From contig DLLC01000047.1 of NCBI GenBank assembly GCA_002476625.1, forward strand, positions 1 through 12,595: DNA of 12,595 nt, written 5' to 3'. Positions 5,347-12,588 of the stretch are shown here, piece by piece. The notes under the pieces are model-generated. The model was not told where the DNA came from and made no database searches. It worked only from the letters and a program-made list of their open reading frames with translations. Origin of the DNA: Porphyromonadaceae bacterium UBA7572 (lineage in GTDB: Bacteria; Bacteroidota; Bacteroidia; Bacteroidales; Muribaculaceae). Position 1 is the first letter of the stretch, and each line of letters opens with the position of its first letter. The position numbers were made by a program, and so were the translations under genes.

Positions 5347-8166
5347 TTACTTTTCAGGGAGCATGATCACTTCCACGTCGTTGCCTGCCTTGAGTATTAC
5401 ATTCTTAACGAAAGCCGACACTTTGGCGGGTGTGAGGCTCTTCACGATGCTCTTGTAGTCGGACTGGGTGTCGATGCCTCTGCTCACGTACAGGTTGTAA
5501 ACGCTTAACCAGTGCTCGTTCTCCTTGTCGTTGGCTTCTGCGTCTTTCAGCATCAGCGCCTTGATTTCTTCAAGGGTGCCAGCGTCAATCTTCTTGCAGA
5601 TGTTGACCACTTCCTCGCGCATGATTTTCAGCGCCTCGTCGGCTTTCTCGGGCTTCATTGGACAGTGGCCGAGAATGGTGGTGAACACACGGTCGCCAAC
5701 CATCTGTGCGCTGCCGGCTGCGCCTGCCGAGTAAGCTGCGCCTGCGTCTTCGCGAATCTTCTGGAGATAGATTTTGCTCAGCACTTGCCCTGCTGCACTT
5801 GCGAGAATGCTGTTCTCGAGGGTGTAGGGGGCGGTGGTGCTGTACCAGTACATGCGTGCGATGGCCTTGGGCGTTTCCATCTTCATCTTAAACTCGTTCA
5901 CCACTTTTCCGGTTGGGCGCTCTGCCACGTTCTTGTAGTTTTCCTTTTTCTTGGCATCGCCAGGCAGTGAGGCAATATACTGCTCGATATAGCCGCGGAG
6001 TGTGGCTTCGTCGAAGTTGCCGATAAAGTAGAAGGTGAAGTCGGCTGCGTTGGCGGTGCGCTCCTTGGCAATGGCGAGCACGCGGTCGTAGTCCACTTGC
6101 TTGAGTTCGTTCACGCCGAATGGGGCGTTGCGCCAGCTCTTGTTGTTGATGGTGTATTCCATCTGTTCCTGGAACACAGCCTCAGGCTGCTTGTCTTTGT
6201 TCTTCAGCATATTTTCCAGAGCCTTCATGAGGTTGGAGTAGCTTTTCTCGTCTTTTTTGATGGCGGTCATCTTCAGATAGGCGAGCTGGAACATCGTCTC
6301 CATGTCCTTCACAGTGGATTTGCCGCTGAGGCGCTCGTAGGATTGCGAGAGCGAGAAGTTCACGCTGGCTTGTTTTCCGGCGAGAGCCTTGTCGAGCTCG
6401 GTGTTGTCGAAGTCGCCCAGCCCGCTGGCGCTCACCACGTAGTCGATGAGCTCGGTGTTGGCCCAGTCTTTTTGCCCGTAGAGCGAAGAGCCGCCTTTCG
6501 ACTCTGCTCTCATCAGCACCTCGTCGGCCTTGTAGTCGGTCTTTTTGTACACCACTGTGGCTCCGTTGCTGAGGGTGAGGGTCTTGAAGCCGAATTTCTT
6601 GTCTTGGGCCTCCTTCACGATTTTGCCTTTTTGTGGCAGTGTAGAGATGAGAGGCTCGTTTTTCACATTGTCCACCCATGGCTGCAGGTCTTCGGCCTGT
6701 GCTGCGTCGATGGCGTTTTTGAGCTCGGCTTCGGTGGGGTAGGTGGCCTCTTTCTTTTCCTCGTTGAAGTTCATCACCACAAGGTTTGTGTCGGACTGGT
6801 GGATAAGTTCCTTCATGGCCTCGTTGATGGCGTCCACGGGAATCATTGGCACCACTTGGCTCATCATCTCATATTCTGTCTCGATAGCGGTGAGCGGTTC
6901 TTTTTCAAGGTAGTTGCTTGCGCAGAGTCGGCCAAATCGGTCGTTGTCGATTTTGTTGCGCTCGTTGTATTGCTTTTCGAGCTGGCTAAGGTATTCGGCC
7001 TTGGCGCGCGCATACTCGGTGGCGGTGAAGCCGAATTTTTGGGCGCGCAGGGCTTCAGCGGTGGCGGCCTTTACGGCTTCAGCGGTTTTGCCTTCCTTGG
7101 GCACTACTGTGACGTCGAAAGCGTCTTTCGTCTTGGAGAATATATATTCGCCATCGTAGGCGCTTGCCTGGATAAATGGACAGTCGGCCTCTTGTGCCTT
7201 TTCGCTGAGGCGGTTGTTGAGCATTTGATGAATGCACCATTTTGAGTAGTCGTAGATGAGGTACATCACACTTTTTTTCTCATTCTCTGGGAATGGGTCG
7301 TGCTTATACATGATGCTCACCATGTTCATGCGCTGCTCCTTGTCCTTGTCCACCACCACGATGGTCTCTGGGTTGTCGGGCACCTGCTCATCGACCACTT
7401 GCGCTGCGTCGGGGGCGGGGGCGGGGATAGTGCCAAACATCTCTTGGATTTTCTTCACGGTGTAGTCCACGTCGATGTCGCCCACCACAATCACGGCTTG
7501 GTTGTCGGGACGGTACCACTTTTTATAGTAGTTGCGGATTTCGTCGTATTTGAAGTTGTCGACCACGCTCATCAGGCCGATTGGCATGCGCTTGCCGTAT
7601 TTCGAGCCGGGATAGAGCTTCTCGAGATTGCGCTCGAGCATGCGCTGTGACGCAGAGGAGCGCAGACGCCATTCTTCGTGAATCACACCGCGCTCCTTGT
7701 CAATCTCGCTGCCTTCAAGCAGCAGGCCGTTTGACCAGTCCTTGATGATGAGTAGGCAAGAGTCGAGTGCGCTCTGGCGTGTGGAGGGCACGTCGTTGAT
7801 GTTGTAAACGGTCTGGTCAACGCTGGTGTAGGCGTTGAGGTCGCGGCCGAATTCCACGCCGAGTGTGCGTGTGTAGTCGATCACGCCGTTTCCGGGGAAG
7901 TTGTTGGTGCCGTTAAACGCCATGTGTTCCAGGAAGTGTGCGAGGCCGCGCTGGCTTTCCTCTTCTTGGATAGAGCCTACACGCTGTGCGATGTAGAAAT
8001 TCACATGGTGCTCAGGATAGTTGTTGTGACGCACATAGTAGGTGAGTCCGTTTGCGAGCTTGCCGGTGCGTATGGCGGTGTCGGCTGGCACGTCGGGCAG
8101 GGCCTGTGCTATTGCTGCAGCCGCCACGAGGGCAAAGACAAGCGCAAATAAGTTTCTGAGTTTCAT
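5347..8166 (-). CDS. Secreted two-repeat M16 zinc metallopeptidase (insulinase/pitrilysin/PqqL-like)
   Basis: The 939-residue protein begins with a signal peptide (MKLRN, hydrophobic 6-20, likely cut near AQA at 20-22), so it should act in the periplasm or at the outer membrane. The first repeat carries HFLEH (77-81, ligands H77/H81, catalytic E80), followed by ERGVIHEEWRLRS (158-170), where the second Glu (E165) is the probable third zinc ligand. The characteristic FNGTNNFPGNG and GRDLNAYTSVDQTVY segments lie between. The second half starts near residue 525 (FKTLTLSNGATVVYKKTD), lacks an HxxEH motif and should be the inactive repeat that closes the chamber. Full length matches two-repeat PqqL-like enzymes of Bacteroidales; such enzymes degrade peptides. 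The gene is monocistronic, converges on frr, and has an unusually long leader. Substrate is unknown. Confidence 0.93.
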   Translation of the reverse strand: MKLRNLFALVFALVAAAAIAQALPDVPADTAIRTGKLANGLTYYVRHNNYPEHHVNFYIAQRVGSIQEEESQRGLAHFLEHMAFNGTNNFPGNGVIDYTRTLGVEFGRDLNAYTSVDQTVYNINDVPSTRQSALDSCLLIIKDWSNGLLLEGSEIDKERGVIHEEWRLRSSASQRMLERNLEKLYPGSKYGKRMPIGLMSVVDNFKYDEIRNYYKKWYRPDNQAVIVVGDIDVDYTVKKIQEMFGTIPAPAPDAAQVVDEQVPDNPETIVVVDKDKEQRMNMVSIMYKHDPFPENEKKSVMYLIYDYSKWCIHQMLNNRLSEKAQEADCPFIQASAYDGEYIFSKTKDAFDVTVVPKEGKTAEAVKAATAEALRAQKFGFTATEYARAKAEYLSQLEKQYNERNKIDNDRFGRLCASNYLEKEPLTAIETEYEMMSQVVPMIPVDAINEAMKELIHQSDTNLVVMNFNEEKKEATYPTEAELKNAIDAAQAEDLQPWVDNVKNEPLISTLPQKGKIVKEAQDKKFGFKTLTLSNGATVVYKKTDYKADEVLMRAESKGGSSLYGQKDWANTELIDYVVSASGLGDFDNTELDKALAGKQASVNFSLSQSYERLSGKSTVKDMETMFQLAYLKMTAIKKDEKSYSNLMKALENMLKNKDKQPEAVFQEQMEYTINNKSWRNAPFGVNELKQVDYDRVLAIAKERTANAADFTFYFIGNFDEATLRGYIEQYIASLPGDAKKKENYKNVAERPTGKVVNEFKMKMETPKAIARMYWYSTTAPYTLENSILASAAGQVLSKIYLQKIREDAGAAYSAGAAGSAQMVGDRVFTTILGHCPMKPEKADEALKIMREEVVNICKKIDAGTLEEIKALMLKDAEANDKENEHWLSVYNLYVSRGIDTQSDYKSIVKSLTPAKVSAFVKNVILKAGNDVEVIMLPEK

Positions 8167-8235
8167 AATTGATTAATTTAGTTATGTATGATTGAATTTA
8201 ATGAGAGTTGTGCACGTGGTGCCGCCAGCGGTGGC

Positions 8236-8251
8236 TGTGATGAAAATCACA
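8236..8251. promoter_or_regulatory. CRP-like palindrome TGTGA-N6-TCACA in the M16 leader
   Basis: TGTGA (8236-8240), six bases and TCACA (8247-8251) match the E. coli CRP half-sites exactly. The full symmetric unit is CTGTGAT-GAAA-ATCACAG (8235-8252), a 7-bp perfect stem around a 4-nt loop, so it could instead be an RNA hairpin. It sits about 70 bp before the ATG at 8166 and downstream of the predicted -7. An adjacent imperfect stem GCCGCC-AGC-GGTGGC spans 8221-8235. CRP/FNR-family proteins occur in Bacteroidales, but their site preference is not known to equal that of E. coli. Confidence 0.35.
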
Positions 8252-8317
8252 GTGTCTGTATATGTTTTTGACGATGCGGTAGCGGATAAAACTACACGGA
8301 TTTTCATTTATTTAGCA

Positions 8318-8325
8318 CAAAGTTA
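8318..8325 (-). promoter_or_regulatory. -7 element for the secreted M16 peptidase gene
   Basis: On the minus strand 8325 to 8318 is TAACTTTG, a perfect TAnnTTTG. No clear TTTG stands 19-21 nt further upstream. It would give a start near 8311 and a leader of about 145 nt, long for this window. Confidence 0.45.
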
Positions 8326-8437
8326 AATATTTTTTTCAGAATTATGAGTAATTCGTGAAATAAGTGAAGTGAGTCCGCCAAATCTTGTCGTTCGAGTTAG
8401 GCGCGCGGGAGTGAAATGGCGTGAATGTGTGATACAA

Positions 8438-8474
8438 CAAAACAAGCGCCCTGTGTCGTGTTCGCACGGGCGCT
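8438..8474 (-). terminator. intrinsic terminator after secG
   Basis: AGCGCCC (8445-8451) pairs with GGGCGCT (8468-8474), extended by GTG (8453-8455)/CAC (8465-8467) past a bulged T, with a 9-nt loop. On the minus strand the stem is followed by a U-rich tail (TTGTTTTGTTG, from 8444 downwards). It lies about 50 nt past the secG stop and should end the five-gene operon. Confidence 0.75.
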
Positions 8475-8525
8475 ATGTGTTATGCTTTGTTTGTGTCTCG
8501 GGTAGAGGCTGAGCGTCTGCCTTGC

Positions 8526-8867
8526 TTATTTGTTGCCAGTGGCAGGGGCTGCTGGCTGGTTCTGCTGTCCGGATGTTGGGATGCCGGTGCCTTGCTGCTG
8601 CTCAGTCTTTGGCGTGGTGAGTGAGGTGCCCTGCTTTGTGTCGGCGCTCTTTGCCATGATGCATGCGAAAATGCTCAGCACGCAGATGAAGATGGCCAAG
8701 CTCCAAGTGGCTTTTTCGATGAAGTCGGTGGTTTTACGCACGCCAGCAATTTGGTTGTAGCTGCTCACGTTGGTGGCCAGACCACCGCCTTTCGACTTTT
8801 GAATAAGAACCACACCAATCAGCAATAATGCTGCGAGAGTAATTAAGATTGCAAAAATAGCGTTCAT
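8526..8867 (-). CDS. secG: Preprotein translocase subunit SecG
   Basis: The 113-residue inner-membrane protein has two membrane segments (about 3-22 and 54-71). Between them is the hallmark cytoplasmic motif LIQKSKGGGL (21-30), followed by the conserved ATWSLAIF start of the second helix (53-60). SecG associates with SecYE and stimulates SecA-driven protein export. The tail after residue 73 is a low-complexity Q/T/P/A-rich extension, ending PAAPATGNK. As I recall, such tails are frequent in Bacteroidota SecG proteins. It is the last gene of the leftward operon, 17 nt after the TPR-like gene, with a terminator about 50 nt beyond its stop. Confidence 0.95.
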   Translation of the reverse strand: MNAIFAILITLAALLLIGVVLIQKSKGGGLATNVSSYNQIAGVRKTTDFIEKATWSLAIFICVLSIFACIMAKSADTKQGTSLTTPKTEQQQGTGIPTSGQQNQPAAPATGNK

Positions 8868-8884
8868 GTCTGTATAAATGTATT

Positions 8885-9649
8885 TTATTTTTTTGTTTTT
8901 TCGTTGAGTACCAATTTACGCAAGAAACGAATTTGGTCTGCAAAGTAAATACTTTTTTCTGGAAAATTCAAATTTATGTTCTCAATAATTTCAAGAGCCT
9001 TAGAATAATTACGCCTTTTGATATACATTTTCGCCAAACTCTCGCTCAGCATGGAGTCGTCGCGCTCGGCGGGTTGCTCGATAGGAGCGTCGGCCACCTC
9101 GGCGGCTTCCTGCTCATCCACGTGCTGCTGTGGCATGTGCGCCACTTCTTTCTCCTTTTCCCGCTCCTGCGCTATGAAGCTGCTAATGAGGGCGTCTTGT
9201 GCGCTTTCGCCAGCTGCTGCTGCGCCAGTGTGCGCGCCTTGCTGCTGCTCCTCGGCGGCGAGGATGTCGGCATAGTCGGGGGTGGGGTTGAAAATCATAT
9301 TTTCAAGAGCCTCCACCTCTTTCTGGTTGCCAGATCCGAATGCGTCTAAAAACATGTCGATGGCGTGTGTGGTGGACGTGGCAGGCTCTTGCGCAGGCTC
9401 CTGCGGGTAGAAGTCGCGGAAGAGGTCGGCGTCTTCACCGAGGTGCGCTGCCAGCACTTTGCGGTCGGCGCTGCTGATGGCGAGGCGTGCCAGCAGGTCG
9501 TCGGCATCAGTGGTGCCGTGCTGCTTCAGGTAGAGCAGTGCGGGCAGGCTGAAGTAGGGATACTGGCGCTGCGCCTCGTCGAGCCATTCTTTGGTGATGG
9601 GCAGTGAGGGGTTGGCGATATATGCTTGTATATTTTTTAGTATATCCAT
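8885..9649 (-). CDS. TPR-like protein of unknown function, conserved next to secG
   Basis: This 254-residue protein has three visible parts. An N-terminal helical region (1-80) contains EWLDEAQRQYPYFSLPALLY (21-40). A variable, acidic, Ala/Gln/Glu-rich linker follows (about 82-198). A C-terminal segment (199-250) has LSESLAKMYIKRRNYSKALE then IIENINLNFPEKS, which fits a tetratricopeptide unit, followed by a conserved-looking FADQIRFLRKLV tail. No signal peptide or membrane segment is seen, so it is probably cytosolic. From memory, Bacteroides genomes have a similar protein, with a conserved C-terminus and variable middle, between lptE and secG. TPR units usually mediate protein contacts; a scaffold role in export or envelope assembly is inference only. 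The gene lies 48 nt after lptE and 17 nt before secG. Confidence 0.8.
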   Translation of the reverse strand: MDILKNIQAYIANPSLPITKEWLDEAQRQYPYFSLPALLYLKQHGTTDADDLLARLAISSADRKVLAAHLGEDADLFRDFYPQEPAQEPATSTTHAIDMFLDAFGSGNQKEVEALENMIFNPTPDYADILAAEEQQQGAHTGAAAAGESAQDALISSFIAQEREKEKEVAHMPQQHVDEQEAAEVADAPIEQPAERDDSMLSESLAKMYIKRRNYSKALEIIENINLNFPEKSIYFADQIRFLRKLVLNEKTKK

Positions 9650-9697
9650 TTGTAAAATTGATATAAGCGCATTTGTGAATGATGATGCGCGAGTGCG

Positions 9698-10231
9698 TCA
9701 CCAGTTGCCAAACGTGGCGTTGAAAATGAGGTCCTTTAGGTCGTCGCAGATTTGAGCGCAGAGCTCGTCTTGCACGTCGGAGAGCATTTGGCTGCTGTCG
9801 AAATCGCGGTAGGCCGAGAAGTTCTGGTCGCTGCTGAGCGCGGGATTCTTGTTGTCGATATATTTCACGCGCACCGTGATGGTGAGTCGCGTCTTGCTTG
9901 CGTAGGCGTCTTCGCCCACGGCCTGTGGTGTGAGGTTGTAGGCAGTGATCTCTCCTTCCATTCTCACATCGCTGTTGGGCGAGTCGATAACCCTTAGCCG
10001 CGTGTTCTGCGCCACCATGTCGCGGAGCTTGTTTTCGAAGGTTTGCTGCAAAGGCGGATACACTAATGCCGCGCGGATAGGGAAGTCGCTGAACGATACG
10101 GTTTTGTACACGTTGTAGTCGATGGAGGCGCCGTTGAATTTATAGAAATTATACACGCTGCACGCCTGCGCCACTATGAGCAGGGCCGCCACGACAGTGG
10201 CTCGACGGAATATGTAGCCGATATTTTTCAT
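9698..10231 (-). CDS. lptE: LptE-family LPS-assembly lipoprotein
   Basis: The 177-residue protein starts with a basic n-region and a hydrophobic stretch ending in IVAQAC (19-24), so C24 is the likely lipidated residue. The -3 position is Ala rather than Leu, a slightly off-consensus lipobox. The mature part begins SVYNFYKFNGASIDY, then carries FSDFPIRAALVYPPL, EGEITAYNLTPQAV and ends QMLSDVQDELCAQICDDL... IFNATFGNW. This matches the Bacteroidales LptE pattern, a small alpha/beta lipoprotein that plugs the LptD barrel and helps place LPS in the outer membrane. ATG 10231 overlaps the stop of the upstream sigma-54 activator by four bases (ATGA), so the two should be translationally coupled. Confidence 0.9.
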   Translation of the reverse strand: MKNIGYIFRRATVVAALLIVAQACSVYNFYKFNGASIDYNVYKTVSFSDFPIRAALVYPPLQQTFENKLRDMVAQNTRLRVIDSPNSDVRMEGEITAYNLTPQAVGEDAYASKTRLTITVRVKYIDNKNPALSSDQNFSAYRDFDSSQMLSDVQDELCAQICDDLKDLIFNATFGNW

Positions 10232-11526
10232 TGCTTTTTGTGTTGGTTTCTTGACTCCAGCCCGTATTCCTTGATTTTGCGGTAGAGCGTGCGCTCGGAT
10301 ATTTTGAGCTCTTCTGCGGTGCGTCGGCGTCGGCCATTGTTGCGCTCAAGCGCGCGTGTGATGGTCTCACGCTCGGTTTCGTCGAGCGTCATGGTGTGCG
10401 CCCCCATCTCGATGGCGTAGGGCGCCGGGGTGATGTCGGGGGTGCGGTTGGCGGTGATGGTGTCGCCGTGGGTGTTGATGTCGATAATCTTCTTTCCAGG
10501 CTCGTCGTCGCTGCCCATGCCAGTCTTGGTGAGCTTGAGGTTCTCGCGCTTGAGCAGTTCTAACTCATCGCCAATGTGAAGGGTGGTGGTGGGCATTTGG
10601 CGTTCCCCGCTCATAGCCTCTTGCACTTGCAGCACGTCTTGCTGGAGTTTGAGAATCATTCTGATAATCCACTCTCGGTCCTTCTTGTAGTCGAACTGCG
10701 CGTCGCTCACGCTCACTAACGATGCGGAGTCTTCCGCGGGCAGGTATTTTGACACTTCAGATCCGGAGAGGCTGTTGCCAGCCTCGAAGAGCGCGATCTG
10801 CTCGGCCACATTTTTCAGCTGGCGCACATTGCCGGGCCAGCGGTAGGCGAGCATTGCTTTCTTGGCCTCGTCGGAGTATTCCACCTCAGGGGTGTGGTAT
10901 TTTTCGGAGAAGTCGTGGCTGAATTTACGGATGAGCAGCCAAATGTCGTCGCCACGGCGCCGCAGAGGCGGAATGTCGATGCGCACGGAGCAGAGGCGGT
11001 AGTAGAGGTCTTCGCGGAATTTTCCTTGCTGGATAGCGGTTTCGAGGTTCTTGTTAGTGGCTGCCACAATGCGCACGTCGGTTTTGCGCACGTCGGATCC
11101 GCCCACGCGCATATATTCGCCCGACTCGAGCACACGCAGGAGCAGGGCCTGTGTCTCCAAGGGCAGTTCCGCCACCTCGTCGAGAAAGAGGGTGCCGCCG
11201 TCGCAGTCCTCGAAATATCCCTTGTGGTCGCTGATGGCGCCGGTGAACGAGCCTTTCTCGTGGCCGAAGAGTTCGCTGTTGATGGTGCCGGCAGGAATGG
11301 CGCCACAGTTTACCGCCATGTATTTCGCGTGTTTGCGCCGGCTGTTTGCGTGTATGATTTTCGGAAACACCTCCTTGCCAGATCCGCTCTCGCCAATGAT
11401 GAGCACGGAGAGGTCGACAGGCGCCACTTTCAGTGCCTGTTCGAGTGCGGTGATGAAGAGTGGCGATTTGCCGATGATGCCAAATCGCTGTTTTGTGCTT
11501 TTAATAGCTGCTTCAAGTGTGGCCAT
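10228..11526 (-). CDS. Sigma-54-dependent enhancer-binding protein (AAA+/Fis HTH), no receiver domain
   Basis: The 432-residue protein starts almost directly with the AAA+ core. Walker A is GESGSGKE (45-52), the sigma-54 contact loop is GSFTGA (92-97, a variant of GAFTGA), Walker B is GGTLFLDE (110-117), and the arginine-finger region is REDLYYRL (171-178). WPGNVRQLKN (230-239) follows. A long linker (about 263-385) with a helical, charged part leads to a Fis-type HTH (about 383-425; AEELKISERTLYRKIKEYGL at 404-423). Such proteins use ATP to open RpoN-RNA polymerase promoters. The N-terminal receiver, GAF or PAS domain common in this family is absent, so control may be by level or by a partner. 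It is 44 nt downstream of the acyltransferase gene and overlaps lptE. Target promoters are not identifiable in the window. Confidence 0.93.
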   Translation of the reverse strand: MATLEAAIKSTKQRFGIIGKSPLFITALEQALKVAPVDLSVLIIGESGSGKEVFPKIIHANSRRKHAKYMAVNCGAIPAGTINSELFGHEKGSFTGAISDHKGYFEDCDGGTLFLDEVAELPLETQALLLRVLESGEYMRVGGSDVRKTDVRIVAATNKNLETAIQQGKFREDLYYRLCSVRIDIPPLRRRGDDIWLLIRKFSHDFSEKYHTPEVEYSDEAKKAMLAYRWPGNVRQLKNVAEQIALFEAGNSLSGSEVSKYLPAEDSASLVSVSDAQFDYKKDREWIIRMILKLQQDVLQVQEAMSGERQMPTTTLHIGDELELLKRENLKLTKTGMGSDDEPGKKIIDINTHGDTITANRTPDITPAPYAIEMGAHTMTLDETERETITRALERNNGRRRRTAEELKISERTLYRKIKEYGLESRNQHKKQ

Positions 11527-11570
11527 ATATTAATAGATGCAATGTAGATTTTTGAGTTAATTGAGCTATG

Positions 11571-12455
11571 TTACTTTTCCCATTTGCGCATGCTGTAGGT
11601 GCGGCTGCGCAGTAAGTGGCCTAAAGCCTCCACCGATTCGCACTGGGCTTGCTCTTCGGGCGAGATGGGATTGCCCACCGACACGCGGAACGTCTGGTCG
11701 TGGCGGCGGAACACCTCGGAGGGCAGCTTCAGCGTGCGCAGTCGCCAGTCGATCATGCCTAAGATATTGAACAGAGCGCTGTTGTGGCCGTGGAAATAGA
11801 TGGGCACGACGGGCACTTTGAGCTTTTGAATCAGGCGAATGATGCTGGGCTGCCACTGGCGGTCTTCGATGTGAAGGAGAGGGGTCACCTTCGACACTGC
11901 TCCGGCAGGGAAGAACCCGAGGGGGTGGCCGCTTTTCACATGGCGAAGGGCGGTGGTGATGCCCTGCATCGACACGGCTCGCTTGGCGGGGTCGCTACTT
12001 GCGAGGGCGTCCACGGCTATGAAGTTGGGCCGCATGGCGCCAATGTAGTTCAGCACCATGTTCACCATCACCTTGAAGTCGGGGCGGTATTCGCCAATGA
12101 TTTTGATGAGCATAATGCCGTCGAGCGCGCCGAACGGGTGGTTCGACACTGTGATGAATCCGCCTTCCTTAGGCAGGCTTTTCAGCACCTGTTCGCCATG
12201 AATGTCGATGGTGATGTTCAGGTCGCGCAGAAGCCCTTGCACAAAGGGCACGCCAGGCGTGTCGCAGTTGTGGTCGTGAATCCAGTTCACCTTGTCCACG
12301 GCAAGGAGCTTGAAAAGGAAATGCACCAGCTTCTCCTTTCCCTTGAGGAAGGGGGCGAGCTGGCAAACATCGTTATAGTCGAGCACTGTGCGCTTGATAG
12401 GCTCTTGTGCGGCGTTGGGTGACTGCTGTTGGGTTGGCTTATTGACGTCCTGCAT
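11571..12455 (-). CDS. PlsC-like lysophospholipid acyltransferase family protein
   Basis: The 294-residue protein has acyltransferase motif I as NHPFGALDG (105-113). H106 and D112 are separated by five residues rather than the four of PlsC, a spacing I associate with OlsB/hemolysin-like and related Bacteroidota enzymes. Motif III appears as FFPAGAVS (181-188, equivalent to FPEGTRS) and motif IV as PVVPIYFHG (215-223). It should transfer an acyl chain to a lyso-lipid or amino-lipid precursor at the inner face of the cytoplasmic membrane. Candidates are phosphatidic acid synthesis, or an O-/N-acyl step of glycine/ornithine-type lipids; sequence alone does not decide. The first 20 residues are polar and Gln/Pro-rich. 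It is the first gene of the leftward operon; no partner acyltransferase gene lies in the 140 nt to the window edge. Confidence 0.88.
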   Translation of the reverse strand: MQDVNKPTQQQSPNAAQEPIKRTVLDYNDVCQLAPFLKGKEKLVHFLFKLLAVDKVNWIHDHNCDTPGVPFVQGLLRDLNITIDIHGEQVLKSLPKEGGFITVSNHPFGALDGIMLIKIIGEYRPDFKVMVNMVLNYIGAMRPNFIAVDALASSDPAKRAVSMQGITTALRHVKSGHPLGFFPAGAVSKVTPLLHIEDRQWQPSIIRLIQKLKVPVVPIYFHGHNSALFNILGMIDWRLRTLKLPSEVFRRHDQTFRVSVGNPISPEEQAQCESVEALGHLLRSRTYSMRKWEK

Positions 12456-12490
12456 AGGTGAGGTGATAGGTGTTTATATATACAAGTACG

Positions 12491-12498
12491 CAAAGTTA
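12491..12498 (-). promoter_or_regulatory. -7 element for the five-gene envelope operon
   Basis: On the minus strand 12498 to 12491 is TAACTTTG, a perfect TAnnTTTG, placing the start near 12484, about 28 nt before the ATG at 12455. There is no good -33 TTTG at 19-21 nt. That position is occupied by CGAAAC repeats (12499-12515), so an activator-dependent promoter is possible. Confidence 0.5.
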
Positions 12499-12560
12499 CG
12501 AAACTTCCTCGAAACGAAAAGAAAAAACCGAGTGAAAATGTGTCAAAATGGCACGTTTCG
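12499..12560. repeat. CGAAAC repeats in the operon promoter
   Basis: CGAAAC occurs at 12499-12504 and again at 12510-12515, exactly 11 bp apart (about one helical turn). It occurs inverted as GTTTCG at 12555-12560. The tandem pair sits directly upstream of the -7 element. This resembles half-sites for a DNA-binding protein; it could also be chance in A-rich DNA. Confidence 0.3.
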
Positions 12561-12588
12561 CCTTTCGTGTAGAGTCCAACAGCAAGTG

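Larger units (their letters stand above)
8167..8525. other. 359-nt gene-free stretch: M16 leader and promoter plus secG 3' region
   Basis: I see no credible coding sequence here. From left to right on the plus strand it holds the 5' leader of the secreted M16 gene (8167 to about 8311, minus strand) with two inverted repeats, a -7 element at 8318-8325, about 110 nt without recognisable structure (8326-8437), the secG operon terminator (8438-8474) and the secG 3' flank. Confidence 0.7.

Noticed and set aside
6097..7245. 382-codon open frame antisense to the secreted M16 gene
   Set aside because: It is a codon-bias shadow of the real gene: composition is Val/Leu/Gly/His-rich without domain motifs, and the opposite strand encodes clear M16 sequence.
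10894..11547. 217-codon open frame antisense to the sigma-54 activator
   Set aside because: The opposite strand carries Walker A, GSFTGA and Walker B motifs; this frame has no recognisable features and no promoter.
11784..12422. 212-codon open frame antisense to the acyltransferase
   Set aside because: His/Val/Gly-rich shadow of a gene with clear acyltransferase motifs.
12549..12562. TGGCAC as the -24 half of a sigma-54 promoter
   Set aside because: A -12 GC should follow the GG after ten bases; here those bases are not GC and no TTGC is present, so the -24/-12 spacing fails.
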